Part shown: one piece after another, positions 11,193 through 23,688 of the stretch
How positions within the stretch are numbered: the first letter of the stretch is position 1
Layout: each line of letters opens with the position of its first letter
Notes under the pieces: model-generated
Databases searched by the model: none
Seen by the model: only the letters and a program-made list of their open reading frames with translations
Told to the model about the DNA's origin: nothing
Made by a program: the position numbers and the translations under genes
Assembly: GCF_902167145.1 (NCBI RefSeq)
Contig: NC_050104.1
Location: 13,228,001-13,292,000, forward strand
Reading direction: 5' to 3'
Length of the DNA stretch: 64,000 nt
From: Zea mays
Lineage: Eukaryota; Streptophyta; Magnoliopsida; Poales; Poaceae

Positions 11193-14100
11193 TGAAGCGT
11201 CCCCAATCCTCTGGGACTCAAATGTGATACAATTACTAGTCCCAGGAGGCTAGTAAACACATTTATACATCAGATGATTCCAGGTCTGCTTAAACGAGAC
11301 AAACCTATAAAGGTGGCGATCAACTTTAAGAGTTGGTCCACAACTCAGGACATATCATCAGAGTGGGGCTGAAGCAGCCCGATATACACAGCGAAGCAAA
11401 TCAGCGGTCCAACAGCCACAGGCAAGGTTGGGAACAGGCGTAACTCTTACCCGATCTCCTTTTTCTGAAAAACAACAAATAAGCAAGGGTGAGTACAAAC
11501 GTACTCAGCAGCCCACCTTCACCCACGGAATGGGGAAATCAGATATAATGCATGGAATATGTGGAGCTCAGGATATTTTGCAGAAACATGAATATTTTAT
11601 GCAGGGTTGTTTTGTAAAACATTTTGTATTTTTCAAAGCGCATCCTCTCCCAAAGGAGCAAGAAGTTTTTCAATATAGAATAAAATCCCATGGACTAAAC
11701 CATCCAGGTATCTCAGTAGTTTCCCACTAGTTTTCATTTTCAAAAACAGCTAATGGACTTCCCGTCCACCATAGCTCACGGCTCAACCGCCGGACCTTTT
11801 AAAACCACTTTTCAAAAGGCACTTTTTTGGAAAACAAAACACTAATTGTCATACCACACCAGACTCGTCCATTCCTGTGGACACAGACTATTCGAATAGG
11901 TTTGAACTCTGCGCAGAGGTATACACTTTACCCACTAGTCCGGCTCTGCAATCTCATAGCTAGTGAGACCCAAATCCGAATCTCTTTCTTTCCTCGCACG
12001 TCCCTACCTTAACGGTTATACCGGAAGGAGTCAGGCCACTGCTATGCCCAAACCGGACAAAACATTCCCCCTCCTTATCCTCCTGGTGCTCCCCAGCCTT
12101 CATAACCCTGGGTTTGAACCGTACGAGTTCAGATTGAGTGACTGCCCCACAGTCTCGAGTGGTTGTACTTATCATGAGTACAGGTAGTGAAGGATGACAA
12201 ACAGGTCCTTATATGAGGGGGACAATCCTTCTGCTCACACCTAAACCAGCTGAGCCAAAACCTGAGGCCCTCCCCTAAACCAGGGAGTCCCTGATCATCC
12301 CTACTCAAAGGTGATAAGGGTGAAAACACTTCATCATACTCATTTTGAAAAGCATTTTCTTTTGAAAACTCACACCTTTACTCAAATCATTTGTAACAAA
12401 TATATCAAGGATTGACTGCGGCAAGCGGCTAGGTGGCCATAATAACTTGTCTCAAAATCATATCATGCATAAAATAACAGGCTGAGGGTTGTGGTTGAAA
12501 AATCATAGGTAATTTATGCATCAAAGGGATCAAGTGAGCTTGCCGTGCTTATCTGGCGAAGGGGGAAGGAGAGCTCGCGGAACTGGCTTCTGGCTCCACC
12601 TCCTGGCGTAGACTTGCAGATCTGGCCTCCACGAGACGGCACGAACGCTCCGATAACTATGCAACATGAACAAGCAAACATACAAACCAGCAAGTATACC
12701 AACAAATATTTAGTATAGTGGTCAGAATAGTGATATATAGATGGGTAGAGTCTTGAGTAGAATCTGTGTCATGTGGTGTTGTGATATTACTGGTGGTGGA
12801 GCGGAGGTGCTTACCAGGAGGGTGGACTGGAGGCGAAGCGACACTATGCGTGTAGCCGGCAGAGCGGAGTAACTGAGTGGGTGGGGTGTTTGCCTTGGCT
12901 GAGAGTGTTGAGTGTGTGTGGAGAGGGAGAGGGTAGCTGGGTGCATTTATAGCTGAGTGTATGTGGTGTAGCATAGTGAAGTTCACTGTTGGTGAGAATA
13001 GTGACGAATGAATCGTCTGACTTAGTATGAACAAGAGAGTTATAGGCAGAATATGGGAGAAGAGTATTTTGGGAGTTTTCTGGAATATGGACCAGGCTTA
13101 AGGGATGACATGGTTGGATAGGGAATAGTTTGATAAGAATTTAGAAACAAGAATTATTGGAATCTGAGTTTGGAAGCCTGGTTCAAAGGAATCTCAAAGT
13201 TAAGCATGCTCAACTTGGAGAAACCTAGGATGGGTGACCAGATGGGAGGTTCCCTACTGGAAGGAAAATCACAGTCACCGAAGTTCGTATGACTGGAATA
13301 TGGTCTTAGGTGGACTGGACAGCATGATGGATGAGTAGTTGAAATTTGGGGTGATCGGATGATCGATGAATAGTAACGATGAATAGTAATGATGAATAGT
13401 GACGACGAAAAAGTAATTATAGATATCATCGATGAATAGTAATGATGATGAATAGTGTCGGTAAATAGTAACGATGAATAGTAATGGTGAATAGTTTGTA
13501 TGAACGAACGATGAATAGTGACGATGAACAAACGATGAACGATGAATAGGAACTATGAACAAACGATGAACGATGAATAGGAACTATGAACGAACGAACG
13601 ATCGATCGAATGATCGGACGAACAAACGACCGGAATTTCGGCAGCATAACGGCAGGACACAGATTATCTGGACGAACGATGAATAGGGACTATGAACGAA
13701 CGATGAACGATGAATAGGAACTATGAACGAACGATCGAACGATCGGAATTTCGGCAGCATAACGGCTGAACAAAGATTATTTGAACGAACGAACGGACGA
13801 ACGACCGAACGATAGGACGAACGGACGAACGAACCATGAACGATTGGACGAACGATCGGACGATCGGACGAACGAACGAACAAACTAAGAACAGGTGGAC
13901 GAACGATCGAAGAACGACCGAACGATCCTTATGCTAGTGTGTGCTTGTGTGGAACATGGAGTGGGTGTGTGGGGGGGAAGAGAGTTGCCATGAAATGACT
14001 TGGGGTGGGATGAGAGGAGGCCCTTGCCCCTCTATTTATAGCCATGGTGGGGGGTTAGGGGAGGGATGAGAGGATTAGTGGGAGGATGAGAGGATTAGTG

Positions 14101-14596
14101 GGAGATTAGCATGTATTTGTCTTGTATAAGTGAGATTAGCTTGTAGAGCTCACCGTATGACACTGGAGGCATACGTATACGTATGGGCATGAGGAAAGTT
14201 ATGAAGAAAATATTTATAGGGACTTGAAAAATGATTCTGAAGGTATTTCTCAAGAGGAAAATACTTGGAGATATATCGGTGGAATATTTGGACAGTATTT
14301 CTGGAAAGAACTTGAAGGGGATTACTCGGGAAATGTCTGGGCAGTATTTCTAGAAGAATTTGAGGGGGGTCACTGTAGAAATATATGGGCAGTATTTCTA
14401 AAAAGAATTTGAGGGTGGTCACTGGAGAAATATTTGTAGGATATTTTGAGGAGGATTTTGGAGAGAATATAGACCACTATAATTTATTTGTTGATATCAA
14501 CTTGCAAACAAACATTTTGAAACGAAATTTGAAATTCATTTTGAATTTAGAGGGAGTCTGAGAAATTTTCAAGATTTGAATTTTTGGGATGCTACA
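11193..14596 (-). repeat. Complete 3.4 kb LTR of the non-autonomous element
   Basis: On the minus strand it starts TGTAGCATCCC and ends GGGACGCTTCA, an imperfect inverted pair. The length (3404 bp) is like the long LTRs of Tekay-type chromoviruses. It includes the second GAAC/GATC array at about 13500-13925. No gene is visible in its left 2 kb despite several short open frames. Confidence 0.8.
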
Positions 14597-15141
14597 GATC
14601 TACCCCACTTAAAATGAATCTCGTCCTCGAGATTTGGCTCAGAAGGGTTATGGGTATAGCTTTACTTCAGCTACATATCTTCACTTTGCAGACTCTTCGA
14701 GGAGATGGAACTTCAACAAAATCCGGCCTTTGAGGAGCATCTGGTTGCCGATTGCAAATGCTGATTCTGGCTACTCAAAGATCATCTTTAGGCTTCAGCT
14801 TTCGCTTGGCAGCTAGCTTATTGAGGAAGCATCGATGCCAACACATAAACCTTTCTCTTGCGAACTCCCTCATGGATTCCTTCCTTGATTGGTCTTCTGG
14901 TGCTTCATCAACGAAACTTGGGTGACCACCTCTCATCCAGAAACTTATATGCTTCGATGATCTGGTCCTCCACAAGCTTGCTACAGGCCTTCTTCTTTTT
15001 CTCCATAGCAGGAACTTTACTGGAACACTACCCCACTTAAAAAGAATGAGGGTAGAACTCTTGAATCTTGGGGATTTGAACTCCTTGAAGTACCTCATAA
15101 CAAGGGTGTTATGGGGCCTTCTTCTGCTGTTGCTGCTTGAG
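14597..15141 (-). other. Second copy of the internal 3' end, truncated
   Basis: This repeats 8149-8693 almost exactly, then stops at the shared word GCTGCTTGAG. Beyond 15141 the sequence switches to Helitron helicase. No TG/CA end or target duplication is seen at the switch. Confidence 0.8.
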
Positions 15142-15145
15142 GGCG

Positions 15146-15814
15146 AAACTGTCAACACGGAACGGTTGGGTGGATATGATAAATGTTAATATGATTGATC
15201 GTTTTCAAGGGGAGCATATGGTGTACCATAGTTTCGATAGCGCCATGGATGATCCCCATAACTACTACCCACCTGAGTTCCTAAACACATTGACGCCTAA
15301 TGGGCTGCCACCTCATGTTTTGAAGCTCAAGATTGGATGTCCTGTTATATTGCTCCGGAATATAGACCCTGCAAATGGACTTTGCAATGGCACCAGGCTG
15401 GTCGTTCGTGGCTTCCAAAGAAATAGCATTGACGCAGAGATTGTACTGGGTCAACACGTTGGAAAACGGATTTTCCTACCGCGTATACCTCTGTGTCCCT
15501 CCGATAAAGAGATGTTCCCTTTCCAGTTCAAAAGAAAGATGTTTCCTATACGGCTTAGCTTTGCAATGAAGGTTAACAAAGCACAGGGTCAGACTATTCC
15601 TAATGTTGGTGTATACTTGCCTGAACCAGTGTTCTCTCATGGCCAACTATATGTTGCTCTATCTAGAGCGACAGCCCGATCGAACATAAAGATTCTTGTC
15701 ATCCCAGCCGTCGATGGGAGGAAAAAGTCAAGGAAGGGTGTAAAGAAAAACCCCATCGTAGATTGTGGGACATATACCAAGAACATCGTCTACAAAGAGG
15801 TCCTAACAAACTAG
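15146..15814 (+). pseudogene. Helitron Rep/helicase C-terminus (PIF1-like helicase)
   Basis: About 222 residues form the end of the PIF1/RecD-type DNA helicase domain of a Helitron transposase. Visible signatures include the RFQGE block, the GCPVILLRNIDP and NGLCNGTRL blocks, FAMKVNKAQGQTIPNVGVYL (motif V region) and LYVALSRAT (motif VI). The frame ends in TAG at 15812-15814. The N-terminus, the HUH relaxase domain and the Walker motifs are missing, so this copy cannot transpose on its own. The start given is where the match begins at the break, not a start codon. Confidence 0.85.
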
Positions 15815-16269
15815 ACCCATGGTAAGAGTTGCATGTTCAGCTAACAAACTAATAGGATGATGTTCGTCTTCTGTTTGATTAGTCTGGTGTATTATCAAGT
15901 CATGTTTGCATGCTACAATTGTTTTTATTAGAGCCGCATAATTTTTTATAATCATCAACCTTCTTACTGCATGCATACTGTCTTAAAGTATTGTTGAGTT
16001 TTGGATCATTTGTGATATTAGCAATATAAATTTTTATGCATCTAACAATTTGTTATGCATGGCGAAGCACGGTCACTGACCTATATTATACCTTATGAAT
16101 GTAGGTTTTTGTCCCGCGAGAATGGAATCTCTATTTGTAGGCTTGTCTTGTAACAAGCCAAAAAAATTGGTGGCAACCGCAATAGTTCGAGAAGGTATTA
16201 TAATTTCGTAGTTCTGTATGAATCAATTTGTATTTTTTTGTAATTACTAATTTTAGTTTTATCTCACGA

Positions 16270-18998
16270 CTGGTTGCTCCTAGACTATATTTGCACGCAA
16301 GGTGATCTTACCCTCATCAATTTTATTAAGGAAATCCCTTGTGAACCAAGGGTAGAAGTCGTGCTTATTGATGATGCCTTTGTTGAAAGGAAGTGGATGG
16401 AGTGTTTATTTCAGCCGAACACATATTTAGGTGACGAGGTAATCCATGCTTATTTTTTAGATTTGGCGACCTTGTTATTTATAAGTTTTTTTACTCATCC
16501 TAGTATTTTTAACCACAACTTACACACTTGCAGGTTATAGACTATTACATAAATTTGATAAAAGCTCAAAAGCATCTAAAGTGCCGATCTGGAGGTCGCG
16601 TTCACATAGAAAATGCTTTCCAGTTCAATTTCCTGAAGTGAGATGGTGATGTTGAAATTAAAACAGAGGAGCTATATCCAATTAAAGACATGGCACAAAT
16701 ATGTAGCACTGAACGAAGGGTGTTACTTTACCTAGACCATGACATGGTACATATGAGTTTGCAGTCTGAACAGTTAGTGTTTACATGTATTTTATCCTTA
16801 TGCAAGTATTTATAACTGTTTTGTAGGTGTTTATTCCGATAAACATTCGAGAGACGCACTGGTATCTTGTCGTGATCCATGCAAGAAATATGGAGATACA
16901 AGTGCTCGATTCACTTGGTACTTCACAAGACCGCAAAGACCTCACTGACTCTGTGAGTATGCACAAACTAAACAATTATGAATTCACTATTAACTTATCC
17001 CAATCTCTAATTTTGTTTTACAATATATAAAGATTAAAGGACTGCAAAGACAAATTGATATGATATCTCAACGTAAGGAGTTAAAAAACCACAGGTGACC
17101 AGACCTCCAAGTTGCTTCTTGGCCGCTCAGAGAAATAGACATGGGATATGCAAAGCAGACAGATAGGTACGCCCTAAAATCTTCTTTACCAATTTCTTCA
17201 TTCATACTAATCTTTATGTTGATATTAATGTATATTGTAGCTATTCATGTGGTCTCTTTCTTTTGAACTATATCGAATACTGGACAGAGGATGAACTGTC
17301 TGACAATTTTACCCAGGTATATTATTACTACTACGACATATATGCACATCTACAGTCAATGTTACATATATAATGCTAAATAATTGTTTCTTATTTGTAG
17401 GATGACATGTCACACTTCAGGAAAAAAATGGTTGCTATATTACTATCTTCAGACCTGAATAAGAGAAGGGGGTGTCTATTATACAAAAATGAAAAAAGAA
17501 GTTGACTCTGGAAGCCCATCAGATGTTGAGATATTAGAAAACCCAACATATTCTAAGAAGAGGAAACTACTCCACGTGCTTGATGATAGCGAAGTAGTGT
17601 ATGAAGATGATGAAGGCTCAATTACTCAAGCAGACTTGCAAAGGTGGTTTATTGATGATTGGGATAAAAGAGCTCCTGTAAAAGTCTCTATCGATGGGTG
17701 CACCAATGACTTTTTAATGGTTAGTCTTTCCACAAAGGACATGCCGGTGACCAAAGCTGATTCAATAGATGTTTTATGTGATTGTATCATGGCAATAGAA
17801 GACGATACGACACTAGAGTAAGTGCTCATTGATTTATCTATTTTATGTATACCAACTACTTAGATTCTTGATATAGACTTTCGTCATGCTACATTACAGG
17901 ATGACATGGGTGCAAAGTTTCAATCCTTTTAAGATAGAAATATCTGTCAAAGACCTGCAAAACATATTAACGATAAATCAAGATATGATTCTAAGATGTT
18001 TTGACATGGTTGTTCAGCTGCTTGCCAATAAAGAGTCACGTAGGCCGAAAGGAGAAATCATAAATAATAGAAAGCATTATATGGACATGCGTTTCTAGGT
18101 AAGTTTGTTTCCAATCATTAACGTATTAATGTATAGTATCTACATCTAATCCTCATGTGGACATGTATATATACTATCCAGAGAATGGTTGGTTTTGGTA
18201 AACTTCCAAAGTACCATCAGGATCCTACAACAGAAGAGTTAGCCAAATCACCCGATTGTTGGCCATCAATGAATTATTATATCACAGGTTGTAGATATGT
18301 AAGTATGTGTTCATTTCGAATGTATTTATAAAGGATAGTTATTTGTAATCCTAATGACCGATATTTTGCAGGTTCTTATGCCATGGAAATTCAACGGATG
18401 TCACACCCTTTTCGTAATAGATCATGTTAAAAAGCATGTGACTTTTATCGACTTTACACCGACTCAAGATTGATGTAAACACATGCTATACAAGAGGTTC
18501 GCAGAAGCGATTATCATGGTCTTAAAGAAATATAAGATTGCTTACAGCAAGAAACGTTTTGGATGGGCGGAGGATATCTTTAAGTGGGAACATACAATTC
18601 AGACTGGTGTTCCAATTGACTTAAGAGGGTATTTTCTTTGTACCACCTTCTCAGCAATTTAAATTTTTCTTTGATAATCATTGTATAAAACATAGTTGGC
18701 CAAACATTATTCTATAGGTTTAATACCAGCTACCTCGTTATACAAGCTATGACCATGTGGGGGAATGACAGACGAATGGAATTTGTTGGGGTGAGTGTAG
18801 TACGTTCGTTTTATGTTCAAAACATACATTCCAGCTACCTCGTTCTACAAGATAATACGTTTTGTTCTCTTATGTCTTTGTTTGTAGGATGCAAAGATTC
18901 TTCGAAGGAACTTTGTGATTGATCTGTTATGTTATGAGGACAATTCACGCCGATATGACATCCATGCAAACATAACAGAGACTTATCGATATCGCTAA
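16270..18998 (+). pseudogene. Ulp1-like (C48) cysteine protease pseudogene in the Helitron
   Basis: Several exons with GT-AG introns line up in frame. Readable ones are 16270-16438, 16534-16746, 16827-16952, 17033-17166, 17241-17316, 17401-17503, 17489-17819 and, from 18372, further blocks to a stop at 18996-18998. The catalytic region of Ulp1/SENP proteases is clear: THWYLVV carries the His, VLDSLG the Asp, and SYSCGLFLLN (split by an intron) the Cys. A second block, CHTLFVIDH...FIDFTP, looks related. The copy is dead: TGA stops at 16639, 17096 and 18471, each where Trp is likely, plus an extra A near 17490 that shifts the frame. Ulp1-like genes are often carried by plant transposons. Confidence 0.72.
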
Positions 18999-19248
18999 AA
19001 AGGATTAGCTGGTTAGTGTACGGTTGTCGACACATTTGTATGTAATTAAAAATTCTAAATTAACTTTTTAGAAATAATTTGTATGATATTGATAATGTTT
19101 TCCACACGGATTTTGCATATTATAATGATGTTTGTCGTTCCATATCAATGTTTCATACAAATCTTTTACTTCCGTCGCAACGCACGGGCACATACTTATA
19201 AGTTATAACAATATAACACATATGTACATAAGTTATCGTATTATTATA

Positions 19249-19281
19249 TGGTTCCGTTGCAACGCACGGGCACTCATCTAG
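19249..19281 (+). promoter_or_regulatory. Helitron 3' terminus
   Basis: A short hairpin with CCGT/ACGG arms is followed by 11 bases and CTAG, then the host T at 19282. This is the rolling-circle termination signal of Helitrons in grasses. Confidence 0.78.
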
Positions 19282-20298
19282 TTACCGTATTACTTAGCTA
19301 ATTACATGATATCGCACATTAGGATCTAAGCTACGCTCAGCATCAATGGGCTTCGAACCAATTGTGCAGAAATAGCCGCAACAATAAGGTTTCAAGCTAT
19401 ATTCAGCACCTAACCTACCATATATATATAGTTGCCAATGGCTCACGTGGTGTTGCCATATGTCTATATTCTACATTCTTCCTATATAAATATCTAACTC
19501 TAGATTATGTATGTTTATTCATTTTATAGGTAAACCTCAGTACCTTACCATACAAATAATATTGTCATGCTTGCAGAGTATTTTATACTTTATTATAAAG
19601 CATGTCTACTGTAACTTATGCATGCTATATTTTAACACACATGTTACGATAGAAAAGGCGGAGATAACAACGACATTAAGAAAATGACCCTAGCCATACG
19701 CATGCCCCCAAACATTTTCAATAAAAACTTTATATATACGGCGAAGACGATCTCATCCGGTCATCCCCTCTGTCTGAACGGTAGATAATTCCTAGAGCGT
19801 TCTAGTCTTGCTCACAAGCTGATCACTCATTGCCACCTCCGTTTTAAATATTTGTTGTCTGCTAGTTTATTTTTAAATTAAATGGTGTAAAATAAAAAAA
19901 AGGACAGAGTGAATATATGCTAAAAAACATACAGTACTTATATGACTATCTGTGAAAAAAGAATGCAGAGATGGTCGCCAGAGTCATCTGTGATCTCACG
20001 AAAGGCCGGCTGCCGGCTGCCGTCGTGCGAGATCGCTTGAAGTCTGCGCCTGTCCATTCGCAAGGCCGTGTCGCACGTCAGCTTTTGCCTTGTACTTAGC
20101 GCCCGGTCGCTGCGACAAAAGCTCCAAGCGCGTAGCTGTCACAACGTCGACACGTATTTTATGATGGCGAATCACACCACGCAATATAAACATATATAAA
20201 CACAGTGACACTAGCACCCGCACTTCGAGTCTTCGACGACGACGACGACATCACAGCGCACAGCGCAGTTGTGGTTGCAGTTTGCTTCTTCGCTCGAC
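19282..20298 (+). promoter_or_regulatory. Upstream region of the P450 gene
   Basis: About 1 kb separates the Helitron terminus from the P450 start. A TATA-like ATATATAAA lies at 20192-20200, roughly 100 bp before the ATG, and CAATATAAA lies just before it. Further upstream it is AT-rich with no gene seen. Confidence 0.55.
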
Positions 20299-21990
20299 AT
20301 GGGCACGGGAGGCGTAGCGCTGGTCGTCGCCGCCCTCGCCGTGGTGTTGGTGACGAGGCTGTGGACGGCGCTGGCCCACCTGGTGTGGCGGCCGTACGCC
20401 GTCGCGAGGGCGTTCGCGCGGCAGGGCATCCGCGGGCCGCCGTACAGGGTCTTGGTGGGCAACGGCAAGGAGGTCCAGGCGATGCGGGCGGCGACGAGCG
20501 GCGACACGCTGGACCTCGCCTCCCACGACTACATCGCGCGCGTGATGCCGCAGTACCGCGCGTGGGTGTCGCTCTACGGCAAGGTGTTCCTGACGTGGTC
20601 CGGCTCGACTCCGGCGCTGTTCGTGGGCAGCCACGACATGGTGAAGCGGGTCCTGTTCGACAAGGCGGGGCTGTACGGCAAGACGGACCCGGGGCCCACC
20701 ATACTGTCCCTCATGGGCAGGGGCCTCGTGTTCACCGACGGCGACGACTGGTCGCGCCACCGCCGCGTCGTGCACCCGGCGTTCGCCATGGACAAGCTCA
20801 AGTCGATGACGGGGGCCATGGCGGCGTGCGCGGCGGAGGTGATCCGGGGGTGGGAGGCGCGCGCCGCGGCGAGCGGGGAGGAGGGGGAGCCGGAGGTGAC
20901 GGTGGAGGTGGGGCAGCAGTTCACGGAGCTCACCGCCGACGTGATCTCGCACACCGCGTTCGGCAGCAGCTACCGTCAGGGGAAGGAGGTGTTCCTGGCG
21001 CAGCGGGAGCTCCAGTTCATCGCCTTCGCCTCCATCAACAGCGGCATGCGCGTGCCGGGCACGCAGTACGCGCCCACCAAGGCCAACGTGCGCCGGTGGC
21101 AGCTCGAGCGCACGGTGCGGGGCACGCTCATGGCCATCATCGACGAGCGCCTCGCCGCCGCGAAGGAGGCGAAGGGGTACGGCAGCGACCTGCTCGGCCT
21201 CATGCTGGAGGCCAACGCCGGCGACGGCGGCGGCAAGAGGCAGCAGCAGGCCATGAGCATGGACGAGATCATCGACGAGTGCAAGACCTTCTTCTTCGCC
21301 GGCCACGACACGACCTCGCACCTCCTCACCTGGGCCATGTTCCTCCTCGGCACGCACCCCGAGTGGCAGCAGCGGCTCAGGGAGGAGGTGGTCCGAGAGT
21401 GCGGCGGCGCCGAGGTGCCCCTCAGCGGCGACGCCCTCAACAAGCTCAAGCTCGTGAGCCCCCTTCCGCCTTAAGCTTGAGCTAGCTAGCAGGGGTGAGT
21501 GCGGCGGCGGCGGCCTTATGCTGTTGTTTCGCAGGTGACCATGGTGCTGTACGAGACGCTCCGGCTATACGGCGCGGTGCCGCTGATCGCGAGGCGGGCG
21601 ACGGCGGGCGCGGACCTCTGCGGCGTGAAGGTGCCCAAGGGCACCCTCCTGCTGATCCCGATCGCGATGCTCCACCGCGACGAGGAGGTGTGGGGCGCGG
21701 ACGCCGGCGCGTTCAACCCGTTCCGGTTCCGGGACGGCATGGGCAGGGCCGCGACGCACCCGAACGCGCTGCTGTCCTTCTCCCTGGGCCCGCGGTCGTG
21801 CATCGGGCAGGACTTCGCGATGCTGGAGGCCAAGGCCACGCTGGCGCTCATCCTGCGGCGCTTCACGTTCCGGGTGGCGCCAGAGTACGTGCACGCGCCG
21901 GCCGACTTCCTCACGCTGCAGCCGTCGAAAGGGCTCCCCGTCGTGCTCAAGCTCTTGGAACCAGCCGTCCTTGTCACGAGTTCCGGTTGA
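20299..21990 (+). CDS. Cytochrome P450, CYP72 clan (CYP709-like)
   Basis: Two exons, 20299-21453 and 21535-21990, are joined by an 81 bp GT-AG intron and encode 536 residues. Plant P450s of this clan are ER-bound monooxygenases that use NADPH reductase; relatives act on fatty acids or hormones such as gibberellins and cytokinins. An N-terminal hydrophobic anchor (GVALVVAALAVVLV) is followed by a basic, Pro-containing hinge. The I-helix oxygen-binding motif AGHDTTS is at residues 334-340, the ExxR motif ETLR at 392-395 just after the intron, FNPFRF is the PERF-like site, and the haem loop FSLGPRSCIG has its ligand Cys at 474. The ATG at 20299 places the anchor right at the N-terminus. All catalytic motifs are intact. 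The CYP709 assignment is from memory; the substrate is unknown. Confidence 0.93.
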
Positions 21991-23669
21991 GCTATAATGT
22001 TCATGTCTGACATGCCAAGTCATTGATTAGGCTTCTGTCATCTGCGACTGCGATGTGTTTCCTCAGTTTCGTTATCATCATATTTCAGAATGGGAGCTAT
22101 ATAATATTGTAATTTTCGTGAATGGATGGGCCAGGTCCAGTCCACTCATGTTTTCAAAAGAGTCATTCGGCTTCTTTGCTGGTCCAAAGTCTCGTGAGTT
22201 GTTCAGCCCGTGTCTCTAGAGTTTGGACTAGTCTAATCTGACCTTTTCTGCATCATACTCATACAGCCCCTTACTTCTATAGACAGGTCTGTAGTGATGC
22301 CCGGATATTCCAAGAATACCCGACTTTTTTTTTTACAAATTTTAGTTTACATATACATTTGATGTATATAATTTGTATTTACACTATTATCTGTTTCTGG
22401 CTATAAATGTATATAGTTAAATACTATCTGTTTCTCACCGGAAATCAGCCCACAGGCCAATAGATCCGGCCTTTCCGCCTCGCTCCCAATAAGGTTTACA
22501 TCATATGAAATCGTGTTTATAGTCTCTAAATTTATTAAATGATGCACCAAGGTAGTCGATGTAGTCTTGAAATGAAACTACAGTACACCTACACCATTTA
22601 ATAAGTTTAGAGACGTCTGATGCACTACTTAACAAGTTTTAAATTTTATAAATATATTTTTAAAGTTTATGAGCCTAAGTGACATTGATTGGTAAGTTCA
22701 AAGGCTACTTTTCCGTTTAATGTTTTTAATATAGGATAATTGTGTCAGTGCCCTTGTTTCAAAGTATAAATACATATTTGTTTTTTTTTGGACTTTGCAT
22801 GTTTAACCTTGTTTTTCTAAAACGAAATTGTTGTATGACCCCACTCTGTTAATTGTACTTAACGGTGTTAAGTCTTGATAAAAGAAAGAGTATAATTGTT
22901 TTGAAAAATAGGGACAAAAACACAAAGTTAAAAAAAGACGCAAAGCTACCGTTACACCCTAAAATAGGGATATTCGCACGATTGTCCTTAATTTATTTGT
23001 TTAGATACGGTGCACTTTTTATATCGATTTGATTGAAGTTTGAGAAATTTGATATAGAACAATGCCAAACTAAGCTATGTATATACGTAGTTTATTAGAA
23101 TGGAGCGAGAGCGCAAGAGGATGAGCATTAAACATCTCTACGGTCCTATTGCGACAACTTGATCGATTATATGTTCACGTTGTTTTTGAACGATTTTTAT
23201 CAAAACGATTCTCATAAAAGTGGATTGAAAAGTTGGATGTTTGACAGTCTGTGGCAGCTTATGGCAACCAAAATTAGCAAAAAAAAACCGAAACACTATG
23301 TCTCGTGTGTTCTTTTACTCACATAATATGTGCTTTTATTGTTAATTTGGTATAAAAAGTTGTTTATTATAGTTGTAAAATTTTTTAAAGGAACTCTAAA
23401 CTGAGTGGAAGTAGCACTCCTGTCATCCTGTGCATGAGCTAGGTGCCGCCGTGCCGGTTTCTAATGTTACTTTTTTTTCCATCCGCTGTTGATCGTGTTT
23501 TGCTTTCTGTACTCAATCAAACTCTCTGTTGGGTTGTATGGTGCTTCGGAGTTTTTTTTTTTATTCGCTGAAGCCTCTGCTCGGTGACAGCAAAGGGCCC
23601 TCTACCTCCTCGTGTTCTTTTTTATACCCATTAATTTTGTACTTGTCCTATATATTAGATGTCTGAATT

Positions 23670-23688
23670 TTATTATTATTATTATTAT
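23670..23688 (+). repeat. (TTA)n microsatellite
   Basis: Six uninterrupted TTA/ATT units, ending in ATAG. Confidence 0.9.

Larger units (their letters stand above)
7038..15141 (-). mobile_element. Non-autonomous gypsy array: LTR-internal-LTR-internal
   Basis: On the minus strand the order is: internal fragment (15141-14597), full LTR (14596-11193), internal region (11192-8149), truncated LTR (8148-7038). The full LTR carries a tRNA-Met primer site on its left side and a polypurine tract on its right, so it served both as a 5' LTR for the left internal region and as a 3' LTR for the right one. The internal region is only 3 kb and shows no polymerase, so the element depended on a partner. The sequence beside the tract resembles the 3' end of Tekay/Del-type chromoviruses. 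Confidence 0.75.
15142..19281 (+). mobile_element. 5'-truncated Helitron with a protease pseudogene
   Basis: The left end begins inside a PIF1-like helicase frame and lacks the usual TC start. The right end has the grass Helitron signature: a small GC hairpin (CCGTTGCAACGCACGG) followed by CACTCATCTAG and then T, consistent with insertion between A and T. A second similar word, CGTCGCAACGCACGGGCAC, lies at 19173-19191. Between helicase and terminus lies an intron-bearing Ulp1-like protease pseudogene, probably captured from the host. Confidence 0.75.

Noticed and set aside
20205..21485. Very long open frames on both strands over the P450 gene
   Set aside because: They are side effects of high GC. 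Only the frame starting at 20299 carries the P450 motifs and a consistent intron.
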